Below are positions 8,273 through 16,947 of a stretch of DNA of 18,312 nt, piece by piece (position 1 is the stretch's first letter; each line of letters begins with the position of its first letter). The notes under the pieces were generated by a model, which was not told where the DNA came from, did no database searches, and saw nothing but the letters and a program-made list of their open reading frames with translations. The stretch is from DASZVN01 sp035547055 (GTDB taxonomy: Bacteria; Pseudomonadota; Alphaproteobacteria; Rhizobiales; Methylopilaceae): positions 1 to 18,312 of the forward strand of contig DASZVN010000151.1 of assembly GCA_035547055.1 (NCBI GenBank), given 5' to 3'. The position numbers and the translations under genes are program-made.

Positions 8273-8360
8273 GGCCGGGCTTGTCCCGGCCATCCACGAC
8301 TTCCTGCGCCGCCGCGCCGACCAACTCGTGGATGCCCGGCCCTGGGTCGGGCACGACGGG
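8273..8360. repeat. Palindromic intergenic repeat, copy B
   Basis: This is related to copy A (5319-5436): the shared core begins GGCCGGGC, continues with GTCCCGGC and ends GGATGCCCGGC. ATCCACGA (from 8292) and TCGTGGAT form an inverted pair inside the core. It fills the gap between two convergent genes, where the stem could serve as a two-way terminator. Confidence 0.65.
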
Positions 8361-8376
8361 TTGCGTTTCCGTAGCC

Positions 8377-9798
8377 CTATTCCGCCAGAACCGCGCCGGG
8401 GTTCATCAGCCCCTTCGGATCGAGCGCTGCCTTCAGCGTGCGCATCAGGTCCAGCGCGACCGGGTCCTTCACGCCGGGCAGGAGGTCGCGCTTGAGGCGG
8501 CCGATGCCGTGCTCGGCCGAGATCGAGCCGCCGAGCTCGGCGGTGATGGCGTGGACGACGGCGTTGAGCTCGTCCCAGCGCGCCAGGTAGGACGCCTTGT
8601 CGGCGCCGAGCGGCTGGCTGAAGTTCAGGTGGATGTTGCCGTCGCCGAGATGGCCGAACGGCACCGGGCGGATGCCGGGGATGAGGCGGTCGGCCGCGGC
8701 CGAGGCGCGGGCGATCAGCTCGGGCACCGCGGCGACCGGCACCGAGATGTCGTGCTTGATCGAGCCGCCCTCCGGCTTCTGCATGTCCGAGATCGCCTCC
8801 CGCAGCAGCCAGATCGCATTGCGCTGCTCCAGCGAGGCGGCGACGGTCGCGTCCTCGGCTTCCCCCGCTTCGATCGCGCCTTCGAGGATCGCCGCGAGCG
8901 TGGTGTCGAGCCCGACCGCGACCGGGGAGGTCAGCTCGATCATCACGTACCAGCGATGGGGCGTCGCCAGCGGATCGCGGGCGGTCGGCACGTGCCTCAG
9001 CACGAACTCGATGCCGATGCGCGGCATCAGCTCGATCGTGGTCAGCGCCGGGCCGGCTGCCGCGCGGGCACGGCGGAACAGCGCGAGCGCCGCCTCGGGC
9101 GAGGGCACGCCGACCAGCGCGGTCTCGCTCGCCCGCGGCCGCGGGAACAGCTTCAGCACGGCCGCGGTGATGATGCCGAGCGTGCCCTCCGCGCCGACGA
9201 ACAGGCTCTTGAGGTCGTAGCCGGTGTTGTCCTTGCGGAGGCGGCCGAGGCCGTTCCAGATCCGCCCGTCGGGAAGCACCACCTCGAGCCCGAGCGCGAG
9301 GTCGCGCGCCGAGCCGTAGGCGAGCACGGCGGTGCCCCCGGCATTGGTCGAAAGATTGCCGCCGATCGTGCAGGTGCCCTCGGACGCCAGGCTCAGCGGG
9401 AATAGCCGGTCGGCTGCGGCCGCCGCCTCCTGCGCCGCGGCCAAGGTGACGCCGGCCTCCGCGGTCATGGTGTCGCCCGCGGCGTCGACCGCGCGGATGC
9501 GGTTCATGCGCTGGAGGCTCACCACCACCATGCGACCGCTCTGGTCCGGCACGTTGCCGCCGACGAGACCCGTGTTGCCGCCCTGCGGCAGGATCGGCGT
9601 CGTCGTCTCGCCGGCGAGGCGGACGATCGCCGCCACTTCCTGGGTCGTCCCCGGCCGCACCACGGCGCGGGCGACGCCGACGAAGAGATCGCGCGGCTCG
9701 ACCAGATAGGGACGGGTCTCGGCCGGATCCGTCAGGACGTTCCTCGCGCCGACGATGGCGGCAAGACGGTCGAGCAGAGGGTCCGAGCGGGCGTCCAT
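8377..9798 (-). CDS. FAD-linked oxidoreductase, D-2-hydroxyglutarate/D-lactate dehydrogenase family
   Basis: FAD-dependent dehydrogenase of the VAO/PCMH fold, oxidising a D-2-hydroxyacid and passing electrons on to an acceptor. From ATG 9798 the product is 473 aa, close to the family's usual 460-480. The FAD-binding half shows VVRPGTTQEV, PQGGNTGLVGG (71-81) and EGTCTIGGNLSTNAGG (140-155). The C-terminal half has the metal-site motif HLGDGNIH (383-390) and AEHGIG (428-433), typical of D-2-hydroxyglutarate dehydrogenase relatives, then ends LDPKGLMNPGAVL. The open frame extends to an ATG at 9906, but the 36 extra residues are not family-like. Neither start has a clear ribosome site. TATCAC (9805-9810) lies six bases before ATG 9798, which would suit a leaderless message. 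The exact substrate is not resolved. Confidence 0.9.
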   Translation of the reverse strand: MDARSDPLLDRLAAIVGARNVLTDPAETRPYLVEPRDLFVGVARAVVRPGTTQEVAAIVRLAGETTTPILPQGGNTGLVGGNVPDQSGRMVVVSLQRMNRIRAVDAAGDTMTAEAGVTLAAAQEAAAAADRLFPLSLASEGTCTIGGNLSTNAGGTAVLAYGSARDLALGLEVVLPDGRIWNGLGRLRKDNTGYDLKSLFVGAEGTLGIITAAVLKLFPRPRASETALVGVPSPEAALALFRRARAAAGPALTTIELMPRIGIEFVLRHVPTARDPLATPHRWYVMIELTSPVAVGLDTTLAAILEGAIEAGEAEDATVAASLEQRNAIWLLREAISDMQKPEGGSIKHDISVPVAAVPELIARASAAADRLIPGIRPVPFGHLGDGNIHLNFSQPLGADKASYLARWDELNAVVHAITAELGGSISAEHGIGRLKRDLLPGVKDPVALDLMRTLKAALDPKGLMNPGAVLAE

Positions 9799-10044
9799 GG
9801 CGCTGTGATAGGCTGGCGCGTCCGGCAACGCCAGCGCCTGCGGAGGCCGGCGGCCCAGCCAAAGCGCCGCGGCAGCGGGGTTGCTTTTCAAAGCGCGACC
9901 GGCCATGCCATGATCGACGGCGACGTGGGGGCACGGCCGACAACCAGCGGCAAGAAAGCTGAATGACGATTGCGACTTTTCCCGGCGAAGTGATCCTTTC
10001 CATCAAGCGCGTTCTGACGACGGCCGCGCGGCAGGGCCGCGCCG

Positions 10045-11072
<1,028 letters not shown>

Positions 11073-11076
<4 letters not shown>

Positions 11077-12074
11077 GCGACGTCGCCGCCAGCCCCGAGA
11101 AGATCCTCGAGGTCGAGGATCTCGAGATCGTCTTCGGCGGCCGCCATGGCAAGGCGGTCCGCGCGGTCGACGGCGTCGGCTTCACCGTGCGCCAGGGCGA
11201 GACCTTCGGCATCATCGGCGAAAGCGGTTCGGGCAAGTCGACGGTCGGCCGCTGCATCGTCTGCCTGCTCGCGCCGACGGCAGGGTCGGTGCGCCACGCC
11301 GGGCAGGACCCGTTCGCGCTCAGCGCCGCCGAGCTTCGCAAGCATCGCCGCAGCTTCCAGATCATCTTCCAGGACCCCAACGCCGCGCTCGATCCGCGCA
11401 TGACGATCCTCGACAGCGTGTGCGAGCCCCTCGTCGTGGCCGGGGTCGGCAACGCCGCCGAGCGGCGGCGCAAGGCCTTGCAGATGCTCGACCGCGTCGC
11501 GCTCTCGGCCGAGCTGGCCGAGCGCTATCCGCACGAGATCTCGGGCGGGCAGAAGCAGCGCGCCAACATCGCCCGGGCCCTGGTGCTGGAGCCGAAGCTG
11601 ATCGTCTGCGACGAGGTCGTGGCCGCGCTCGACGTGTCGATCCAGGCCGACATGCTGAATCTCTTCGCCGACCTCCAGCGCGATTTCGACCTGACCTATG
11701 TCTTCATCAGCCACGACCTGCGCGTCGTCGCCCATATCAGCGACCGCGTCGCGGTGATGTATTTCGGCAAACTGGTCGAACTCGGCCCGGCCGACGTCCT
11801 GATGACGGCGCCGCTTCACCCCTATACCGCCGCCCTGCTCTCGGCCGAGCCCGAGCCGGTGCCGGCGCATCTTCGCGCCCGCCAGCGCATCATCCTCCAG
11901 GGCGAGGTGCCGAGCCCGCTGGCGCCGCCGTCGGGGTGCCGCTTCCACAGCCGCTGCCCGCGCGCCGAGGCGCGCTGCACGGTCGACGAGCCGGAATGGC
12001 GCGAGCGCGCGCCCGCCCCCGGCCGCATGGTGGCCTGCCACTTTGCCGAGGAACGCCTGCCTCCGGTCCAATAG
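11073..12074 (+). CDS. Dpp/Opp-type ABC transporter ATP-binding protein (DppF/OppF-like)
   Basis: Second ATPase of the importer, expected to form a heterodimer with the upstream subunit. The product is 333 aa: Walker A GESGSGKS (49-56), Q-loop IIFQDPNAALDPRM, signature ISGGQKQR (156-163), Walker B LIVCDEVVAALDVS and H-loop FISHDLR. The C-terminal oligopeptide domain includes SGCRFHSRCPRAEARC. The residue after the Walker B glutamate is Val where Pro is usual (DEVV for DEPV); many OppF-type proteins show this, and it should not abolish hydrolysis. ATG 11073 overlaps the previous stop by four bases (ATGA), implying translational coupling. The next gene begins 69 bases after the stop. Confidence 0.93.
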
Positions 12075-12143
12075 CACCGGGGCGGTAAGTGCGTGCCGCG
12101 CCGCAGGGCGCGCAACAAGAGCGATTCAAAGGGAGGAACGACA

Positions 12144-13712
12144 ATGACCAGCGACAAACGCATCCGCGGTGGGGGCGTGGACCGCCGCGACCTCTTGAAA
12201 GGCACGGCCGCGCTGGCGGGCGCCGCGCTGCTGCCGGGGACGGCCTACGCCGCCGAGACGGCGAAGCCGCGCAGGGGCGGCACGCTCCGCATCGCGATGC
12301 CGTACAACCCGGCCTCGATCGACCCGATGACCGGGCGCAACCTCACCGACCTCAACGTCCTCTACCAGGTCTTCGACGCGCTGATCGACTTCGACCCCGA
12401 CACGATCGACCTCAAGCCGGGCCTCGCCAAGTCGTGGAAGTTCACCGACCCCAAGACGCTGGTGCTCGACCTCGAAAGCGGCATCGAATTCCATGACGGC
12501 ACGCCGTTCGACGCCGAGGTCGTGAAGTTCAACCTCGACCGCTACAAGAACGACAAGCGCTCCAACGTGAAGTCCGACCTCGGATCGGTCGCGAGCGTGG
12601 AGGTCACCGGCAAGAGCCAGGTGACGCTGCACCTGTCGGTCGCCAATTCCGGCCTGCCCAACATCCTGACCAACCGGGTCGGGCTGATGGTATCGCCGAA
12701 GTCGGTCAAGGATCACGACGGCAATATCGACCGCGTCGCGGTCGGCACCGGCCCGTTCAAGTTCGTGAGCTGGGAGGACAATGTCAGCTTCGTCCTGACC
12801 CGGAACGACAAATACTGGCGCTCCGGCCTGCCGCATCTGGACGGCATCAGCTACAAGATCATCGCCGAGCTCAACACCGCCGCGCGGACCGTCACCAGCG
12901 GCCAGGCCGACCTTGCGCTCAACATGCAGCCGCAGCAGAAGGCGGTTGCCGACCGCGTCAAGGGGATCGTCGCCAAGGCGACGCCGTCGCTCGTGTTCTT
13001 CGGCGCCTTCTTCAACTACGCCCACCCGCCGCTGTCGGACGTGCGCATCCGCCAGGCGCTGAACTGGGGCGTCGACCGCGACGAGATCGTCAAGGTCTCG
13101 GTGCTCGGGCTCGGCGAGGCGTCGAGCGCCGTCCTGCCGACCGGCTACTGGGCGACCGATCCCGAGACCGCGCACTACTACAAATACGATCCCGACCGGG
13201 CGAAGAAGCTTCTCGCCGACGCCGGCTTCGCCGGCGGCATCGAGATCCCGACCTGGGGCTGGCCCGACCAGAACTCGATGCAGCGCCAGGAGCTGCTGAT
13301 GGCGCAGCTCGCCAAGGCCGGCATCAAGCTGAAGCTGACCCCGGTCTCGCCCGGCCAGGCGATGCAGTACATGATGATCGAGAAGCGCGGCTCGATGCTG
13401 ATCAGCCCGTGCTCGTGCTATCCCGACCCGAGCCAGCTCTACGAGGCACTCTATGCCAAGACGGCGCTTCGCAACGCCGGCAAGATCGAGCTGCCCGGCT
13501 TCCGCCCGCTGATGGACGCGACCACGACGGCGCAGTCGATCGAGGAGCGCAAGATCGCCTTCGCCAAGCTGCAGCGCTTCACCATCGAGCAGGCGATGGA
13601 GCTGCCGCAATACGTCTCCTACGGCGTCAACATCATGACGCCGAAGGTACAGAACCACCGGCTCGGCCTCCTCACCGTGCCGAAATTCGCCGAGGTGTGG
13701 CTCTCCGCCTGA
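12144..13712 (+). CDS. ABC transporter substrate-binding protein, family 5, Tat-exported
   Basis: Periplasmic receptor of the importer operon. The product is 522 aa. The N-terminus carries a twin-arginine signal, GVDRRDLLKGTAALAGAALL (11-30), with likely cleavage near TAYA-A (about residue 36), so it is probably folded before export. The mature part shows family 5 hallmarks: RRGGTLRIAMPYNPASIDPM, LADAGFAGGIEIP, LRIRQALNWG-type text (DVRIRQALNWGVDRDEI) and GTGPFKFVSWE. The start is ATG 12144, with GGGAGG 7 bases upstream. An in-frame ATG at 12093 would place 17 residues before the Tat motif and lacks a ribosome site. Ligand specificity (peptide, glycoside, opine or other) cannot be decided. 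Placement between the ATPases and permeases identifies it as their partner. Confidence 0.93.
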   Translation: MTSDKRIRGGGVDRRDLLKGTAALAGAALLPGTAYAAETAKPRRGGTLRIAMPYNPASIDPMTGRNLTDLNVLYQVFDALIDFDPDTIDLKPGLAKSWKFTDPKTLVLDLESGIEFHDGTPFDAEVVKFNLDRYKNDKRSNVKSDLGSVASVEVTGKSQVTLHLSVANSGLPNILTNRVGLMVSPKSVKDHDGNIDRVAVGTGPFKFVSWEDNVSFVLTRNDKYWRSGLPHLDGISYKIIAELNTAARTVTSGQADLALNMQPQQKAVADRVKGIVAKATPSLVFFGAFFNYAHPPLSDVRIRQALNWGVDRDEIVKVSVLGLGEASSAVLPTGYWATDPETAHYYKYDPDRAKKLLADAGFAGGIEIPTWGWPDQNSMQRQELLMAQLAKAGIKLKLTPVSPGQAMQYMMIEKRGSMLISPCSCYPDPSQLYEALYAKTALRNAGKIELPGFRPLMDATTTAQSIEERKIAFAKLQRFTIEQAMELPQYVSYGVNIMTPKVQNHRLGLLTVPKFAEVWLSA

Positions 13713-13801
13713 TGCGTCGCGCCGTGCCCGTCTCTCGCGCCGGAAAGGTGAAGTGGCGGGCCGGATGCGCTATGTGAAGCTGGTACCGGGACAGGTTGCT
13801 G

Positions 13802-14755
13802 ATGGGATCGTTGCCGAACGTCGTCGCCCGCCGCCTCTGGCAGCTTCTGCCGGTGGTGATCTTTGCGACGCTGGTCGTCTTCCTCCTGATGCAGCTCGTC
13901 CCGGGCGACCCGGCGCTGATGCTCGCGGGCGACTACGCCTCGAAGGCGCGGATCGAGGAGATCCGTCACCTCTACGGCTTCGACAAGCCGATCCTGGTGC
14001 AATACGGCATCTGGCTGTGGCACGCGGTGCAGGGCGACCTCGGCAACTCGCTGTTCTCCAGCGAGCCTGTGACCCAGCTCATCCTCCACCGCATGCCGAA
14101 CACGGTGCTGCTCGCGAGCTATTCGCTGGTGATGGCGGCGGTGATCGGCATTCCGCTCGGCGTGCTGGCTGCGGTGCGGCAGGGCTCGAAGCTCGACCAG
14201 CTCGTGACCGGCCTCGCCTCGCTCGGCGTCGCGCTGCCGAGCTTCTGGCTTGGCATCATCCTGGTGGTGCATTTCTCGCTCGGCCTGCACTGGTTCCCGG
14301 CAACCGGCGCGGTGCCCTTCCTGCAGGCGCCGCTGGATGCGCTGGCTCACCTGACGCTGCCGGCGATCGCGCTCGCGGTCGGCGTCGTCGCCGTGCTGGC
14401 GCGCCAGATCAGGAGCGCGCTGCTCGAGGTGCTGGGCTCGCAATACATGCGCACGCTCCGCGCCAAGGGCCTGAGCCCGACCGCCGTCCTCTGGAAGCAC
14501 GGCATGCGCAACATCAGCGCGACCATGCTGACCATCGTCGGCCTCCAGGTGAACCGGCTGTTCTCCGGCGCCGTCGTCATCGAGGCGGTGTTCGCCATCC
14601 CGGGCATCGGCAGCCTGGTCAGCTACTCGGCTATCAACAAGGACTTCCCCGTCGTGCAGGGGGTCGTGCTGATGGTCGTGATCATCGTGATCATGGTCAA
14701 TCTGATCGTGGACGTGCTGAGCGCCATGCTCGATCCAAGGGTTGCCGCCGCATGA
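13802..14755 (+). CDS. Dpp/Opp-type ABC transporter permease (DppB-like)
   Basis: Inner-membrane channel subunit, pairing with the next gene's product. The product is 317 aa from ATG 13802, with AGG 6 bases before it; a TTG at 13796 is a poorer alternative. It starts VVARRLWQLLPVVIFATLVV with the first membrane span, followed by the family motif LVPGDPA and a periplasmic region up to LGNSLFSSEPV. Further spans lie at about 95-120, 130-160, 180-205, 240-265 and 280-305. The ATPase-contacting EAA loop is visible as YMRTLRAKGLSPTAVLWKHG. It follows the binding-protein gene by 89 bases and overlaps the next gene by four. Confidence 0.93.
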   Translation: MGSLPNVVARRLWQLLPVVIFATLVVFLLMQLVPGDPALMLAGDYASKARIEEIRHLYGFDKPILVQYGIWLWHAVQGDLGNSLFSSEPVTQLILHRMPNTVLLASYSLVMAAVIGIPLGVLAAVRQGSKLDQLVTGLASLGVALPSFWLGIILVVHFSLGLHWFPATGAVPFLQAPLDALAHLTLPAIALAVGVVAVLARQIRSALLEVLGSQYMRTLRAKGLSPTAVLWKHGMRNISATMLTIVGLQVNRLFSGAVVIEAVFAIPGIGSLVSYSAINKDFPVVQGVVLMVVIIVIMVNLIVDVLSAMLDPRVAAA

Positions 14756-15630
14756 CCGTCATCGCCGTTTCCGCCCCCGCCGCGCGGCGCCCGCGCGGCA
14801 GCCGCTTCTGGCGCTGGATCCGCTCCGACCCGAGGGCCGTGCTCTCGATCGGCTTTCTCGTGCTCCTGGTGGCGGTGTCGCTGCTCGCGCCCTGGGTCGC
14901 CCCCTACCCGCCCAACGCCCAGAACGTCTCGGACGTGCTGGCGCCGGTCAGCTCCGCCCACTGGCTCGGCACCGACGACCTCGGCCGCGACGTGCTCAGC
15001 CGCCTGATCTGGGGCGCGCCGAACTCGCTCTACGCCTCGTTCCTCGCGGTCGGTGTCGCGGTCGTCCTCGGCGTGCCGATCGGGCTCTTCATCGGCTTCG
15101 TCGGCGGCTGGATCGACGTGGTGTTCAGCCGCTTTATCGACTCGCTTCTGTCGTTCCCGCCCATCGTCCTTGCGATCGCGGTCACCGGCTCGCTCGGCAT
15201 CGGGCTGACCAACGCCATGCTCTCGGTCGGCTTCGTGTTCGCGCCCTATCTCGCCCGACTGGTGCGGGCGCAGACGCTGGTGGTGAAGAACGCGCTCTAT
15301 GTCGACGCCGCCCAGGGCTTTGGCGCGACCCGCCGCCACATCATCATCCGCCACATCCTGCCGAACGCGATCCAGCCGGTGGTGGTCGAGGTGACGCTGA
15401 TGCTGGCGGTGGCGCTCCTCGCCGAGGCGGCGCTGAGCTTCCTCTCGCTCGGCGTCCAGCCGCCCGAGGCGAGCTGGGGCGGCATGCTGGCGCGGGCCTA
15501 CAACTATATCGAGATCGCCCCCTCGCAGATGTACGCCCCCGGCATGGCGATCCTCCTGACCGCGCTCGCCTTCAACGCGCTCGGAGAGTCGATGCGCGTC
15601 CTGCTCGACCCGACGATGAAGCGGCGCTGA
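14752..15630 (+). CDS. Dpp/Opp-type ABC transporter permease (DppC-like)
   Basis: Second channel subunit of the importer and last gene of the operon. The product is 292 aa. A basic cytoplasmic N-terminus (ARRPRGSRFWRWIRSDP) leads into the first span, LSIGFLVLLVAVSLLAPW. The DppC-type HWLGTDDLGRDVLSRLIWGA motif follows, then five more hydrophobic spans. The EAA loop reads YVDAAQGFGATRRHIIIRHI. ATG 14752 overlaps the upstream stop as ATGA. No clear intrinsic terminator was seen between its stop and the tRNA promoter 20 bases on, so operon read-through into the tRNA is possible. Confidence 0.93.
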   Translation: MTVIAVSAPAARRPRGSRFWRWIRSDPRAVLSIGFLVLLVAVSLLAPWVAPYPPNAQNVSDVLAPVSSAHWLGTDDLGRDVLSRLIWGAPNSLYASFLAVGVAVVLGVPIGLFIGFVGGWIDVVFSRFIDSLLSFPPIVLAIAVTGSLGIGLTNAMLSVGFVFAPYLARLVRAQTLVVKNALYVDAAQGFGATRRHIIIRHILPNAIQPVVVEVTLMLAVALLAEAALSFLSLGVQPPEASWGGMLARAYNYIEIAPSQMYAPGMAILLTALAFNALGESMRVLLDPTMKRR

Positions 15631-15649
15631 GGCGGGGACAGCGCTTTCC

Positions 15650-15679
15650 TTGACAGGTTTCGCGGCGGGTCCCTATATC
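15650..15679 (+). promoter_or_regulatory. Sigma-70-type promoter of the tRNA-Met gene
   Basis: TTGACA (15650-15655), a perfect -35, is separated by 18 bases from TATATC (15674-15679). Transcription would begin near 15686, about 20 bases before the mature tRNA 5' end. The -10 is followed by CGCCGCG, a GC-rich discriminator typical of stable-RNA promoters under growth-rate or stringent control. Confidence 0.75.
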
Positions 15680-15706
15680 CGCCGCGCCTGAAGGCCTCGG
15701 CCACGG

Positions 15707-15783
15707 GGCGGAGTAGCTCAGCTGGTTAGAGCAGCGGAATCATAATCCGCGTGTCGGGGGTTCGAGTCCCTCCTCCGCTACCA
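15707..15783 (+). tRNA. tRNA-Met (anticodon CAT)
   Basis: A 77-base cloverleaf with encoded CCA. The acceptor stem is GGCGGAG with CTCCGCT (first pair G-U). The D arm is AGCTCAGCTGGTTAGAGC. The anticodon stem GCGGA/TCCGC carries a CAT anticodon in the loop ATCATAA. The T arm GGGGGTTCGAGTCCC is followed by A-CCA. A CAT anticodon may mean elongator Met or lysidine-modified Ile. The overall sequence fits alphaproteobacterial elongator tRNA-Met, and it lacks the initiator pattern of three G-C pairs at the loop end of the anticodon stem. Its 3' end is a typical integration target, and AT-richer DNA begins immediately after it. Confidence 0.93.
15771..15783 (+). repeat. Candidate attachment-site repeat, tRNA copy
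   Basis: TCCTCCGCTACCA, the last 13 bases of the tRNA including CCA, recurs exactly at 17008-17020 in the same orientation. This fits the left junction of an element integrated in the tRNA 3' end. Confidence 0.4.
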
Positions 15784-15858
15784 TTCCATGTGTTAAGTGA
15801 TTGATTTTACTGCACAAAAGGCCGAAAAACTTCATTTTGCACGGCACAACCAGAACAG

Positions 15859-16287
15859 CTAACTTACTGTTTTTGCAGACTTCTTCATTTTCCTGCTTTT
15901 AGAACCCGCTACCATAACCCCTGACTTTGCGTCGTGAGTAGCGAAAGTAGCAGCGACATCGGCGAGCAGTTGAAGGCGATCTCCAGGCAACGCCGCCGCT
16001 GACGATTGTATCTGCGCCCTCAGCCTATCTGTCTTTGATGGTTCGGCTTCATCCCAAGGACGCAACAAGCGGTCGGCATCCGCTTGGAGAATGTCCGCTA
16101 TTCGTAGAAGCGTCGCCAAGTCAGGCTCCCTGTCGCCGGTCACATAGAAGCCGTAACGTCGCTCGCTGATCCCGACGCGCCGTGCGACTTCCGCGTCTGT
16201 GAGACCAAGCTCTTTCGCCCGACGTCTCAAATTATTTCCGAACTGCTGCATGCGAACATTTTGTTCGCTCGCATCAGCCGGAGCCAT
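15859..16287 (-). CDS. XRE-family helix-turn-helix transcriptional regulator
   Basis: Probable DNA-binding repressor of the small cassette. The product is 142 aa. The helix-turn-helix covers about residues 15-72 (FGNNLRRRAKELGLTDAEVA, then RRVGISERRYGFYVTGDREP and LATLLRIADILQADADRLL). Behind it is a polar helical segment and a Lys/Ser-rich tail ending SRKMKKSAKTVS. There is no peptidase or known sensor domain. Start ATG 16287 gives the listed length; ATG 16251 (MQQFGNN) is an equally plausible start, and neither has a good ribosome site. It is divergent from the small basic gene at 16333. A 13-bp palindrome in the gap suggests autoregulation. The codon bias is weaker than in the left part of the window, which is consistent with horizontal transfer. 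Confidence 0.85.
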   Translation of the reverse strand: MAPADASEQNVRMQQFGNNLRRRAKELGLTDAEVARRVGISERRYGFYVTGDREPDLATLLRIADILQADADRLLRPWDEAEPSKTDRLRAQIQSSAAALPGDRLQLLADVAATFATHDAKSGVMVAGSKSRKMKKSAKTVS

Positions 16288-16310
16288 GTATGATATGTGC
16301 GCCTATAGAC

Positions 16311-16323
16311 GTTCAAATTGAAC
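16311..16323. promoter_or_regulatory. Palindromic candidate operator in the divergent gap
   Basis: GTTCAAATTGAAC is a perfect inverted repeat (GTTCAA/TTGAAC) around one central A. It lies 24 bases from the XRE start and 10 bases before the small basic gene, where a repressor could control both. Binding by this XRE protein is inference. Confidence 0.4.
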
Positions 16324-16332
16324 CTTCACGCA

Positions 16333-16509
16333 ATGGCAAAGAAGCCGCCCCCTCCGACGAGCGCATGGACGCGGAAGCTCCTCGATGAGCAACTGGATGC
16401 CTTCGTCCGCGCGCTGGCTATTGAAGCGGCAAGAGAGGACCACCGAGACGCGATCAAAAAGGCCAGACGGAAGAAAGGTGGCCGTCCAAGAAAAAATTCT
16501 ACTAAATAG
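16333..16509 (+). CDS. Small basic protein with AT-hook-like C-terminus, unknown function
   Basis: No family is recognised. The product is 58 aa and highly charged: a Pro-rich N-terminus (MAKKPPPPTSAW), a predicted helix rich in Glu/Asp/Arg (KLLDEQLDAFVRALAIEAAR), then a Lys/Arg-rich tail KKARRKKGGRPRKNSTK. GGRPRK resembles the Gly-Arg-Pro core of an AT-hook, which in known proteins binds the minor groove of AT-rich DNA. ATG 16333 is preferred over TTG 16318, though neither has a clear ribosome site. It is divergent from the XRE gene and 26 bases ahead of the membrane-protein gene, so the two probably form one transcript. DNA binding is a reasonable but untested idea. Confidence 0.55.
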   Translation: MAKKPPPPTSAWTRKLLDEQLDAFVRALAIEAAREDHRDAIKKARRKKGGRPRKNSTK

Positions 16510-16535
16510 AGGGCAGTCTGGGACATGGGGGAGTT

Positions 16536-16871
16536 ATGAACCAAACGGTGCCACTCTGGATCACTCTATTGGGCTTTGCAGCCCCGCTCATCGCGCTTGC
16601 GGGATCGGCAGTGGGCTACGTGGTCAAGCTGTATCAGGATGCAGCCACTCGCAGGCGAGATCAATTTTTCGAGTTGATGGCCTTCATCGACAGTAAGGAC
16701 CGACCGATCGCCACGAAGGTCGCCGCCGTATATCGCCTGCGTGATTTTCCAGAGGACAAGGATTTTATTGTTCGATTTTGCCAGTCTCAACGCGACAACA
16801 TTCAAGGTGATGCAGCCCAAACTCTGAGAGACGAGATGGACACAACTGCACGGTTCTTTCAGACGAGGTAG
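16536..16871 (+). CDS. Small single-pass membrane protein, unknown function
   Basis: No family is recognised. The product is 111 aa. One N-terminal hydrophobic segment covers about residues 5-29 (VPLWITLLGFAAPLIALAGS and on), followed by YVVKLYQDAATRRRDQ. By the positive-inside rule this puts the polar C-terminal part (about 30-111) in the cytoplasm. That part looks helical and mixed-charge (FFELMAFIDSKDRPIATKVA, then YRLRDFPEDKDFIVRFCQSQ). ATG 16536 has a purine-rich GGGGGAG just upstream. It sits in tandem behind the AT-hook-like gene. A small membrane anchor with a cytoplasmic domain could be an effector, a signalling partner or a cell-envelope factor; the sequence does not decide. Confidence 0.65.
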   Translation: MNQTVPLWITLLGFAAPLIALAGSAVGYVVKLYQDAATRRRDQFFELMAFIDSKDRPIATKVAAVYRLRDFPEDKDFIVRFCQSQRDNIQGDAAQTLRDEMDTTARFFQTR

Positions 16872-16880
16872 CTCAGTTCG

Positions 16881-16910
16881 TGCAATCAATTGCATTGCAA
16901 TTAATTGCAA
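16881..16910. repeat. Two abutting AT-rich palindromes
   Basis: TGCAAT-CA-ATTGCA (16881-16894) is followed directly by the perfect 16-base palindrome TTGCAATTAATTGCAA (16895-16910). Together they present four ATTGCA-type half-sites in 30 bases. They begin ten bases after the membrane protein's stop and lie just left of the recombinase remnant. They could be regulator or recombinase binding sites or a hairpin terminator; no T-tract follows. Confidence 0.6.
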
Positions 16911-16947
16911 AGAGCCGCACAAGAAAAATCTATATTTCCATTATTTA

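Noticed and set aside
15707..15783. Initiator tRNA-fMet
   Set aside because: The anticodon stem lacks the three consecutive G-C pairs of initiators, and the D arm and acceptor fit elongator type; tRNA-Ile(CAT) remains a minor alternative.
16868..16876. GTAGCTCAG, resembling the D arm of the nearby tRNA
   Set aside because: It is only nine bases, includes the stop codon of the membrane-protein gene, and no further tRNA parts follow in order.
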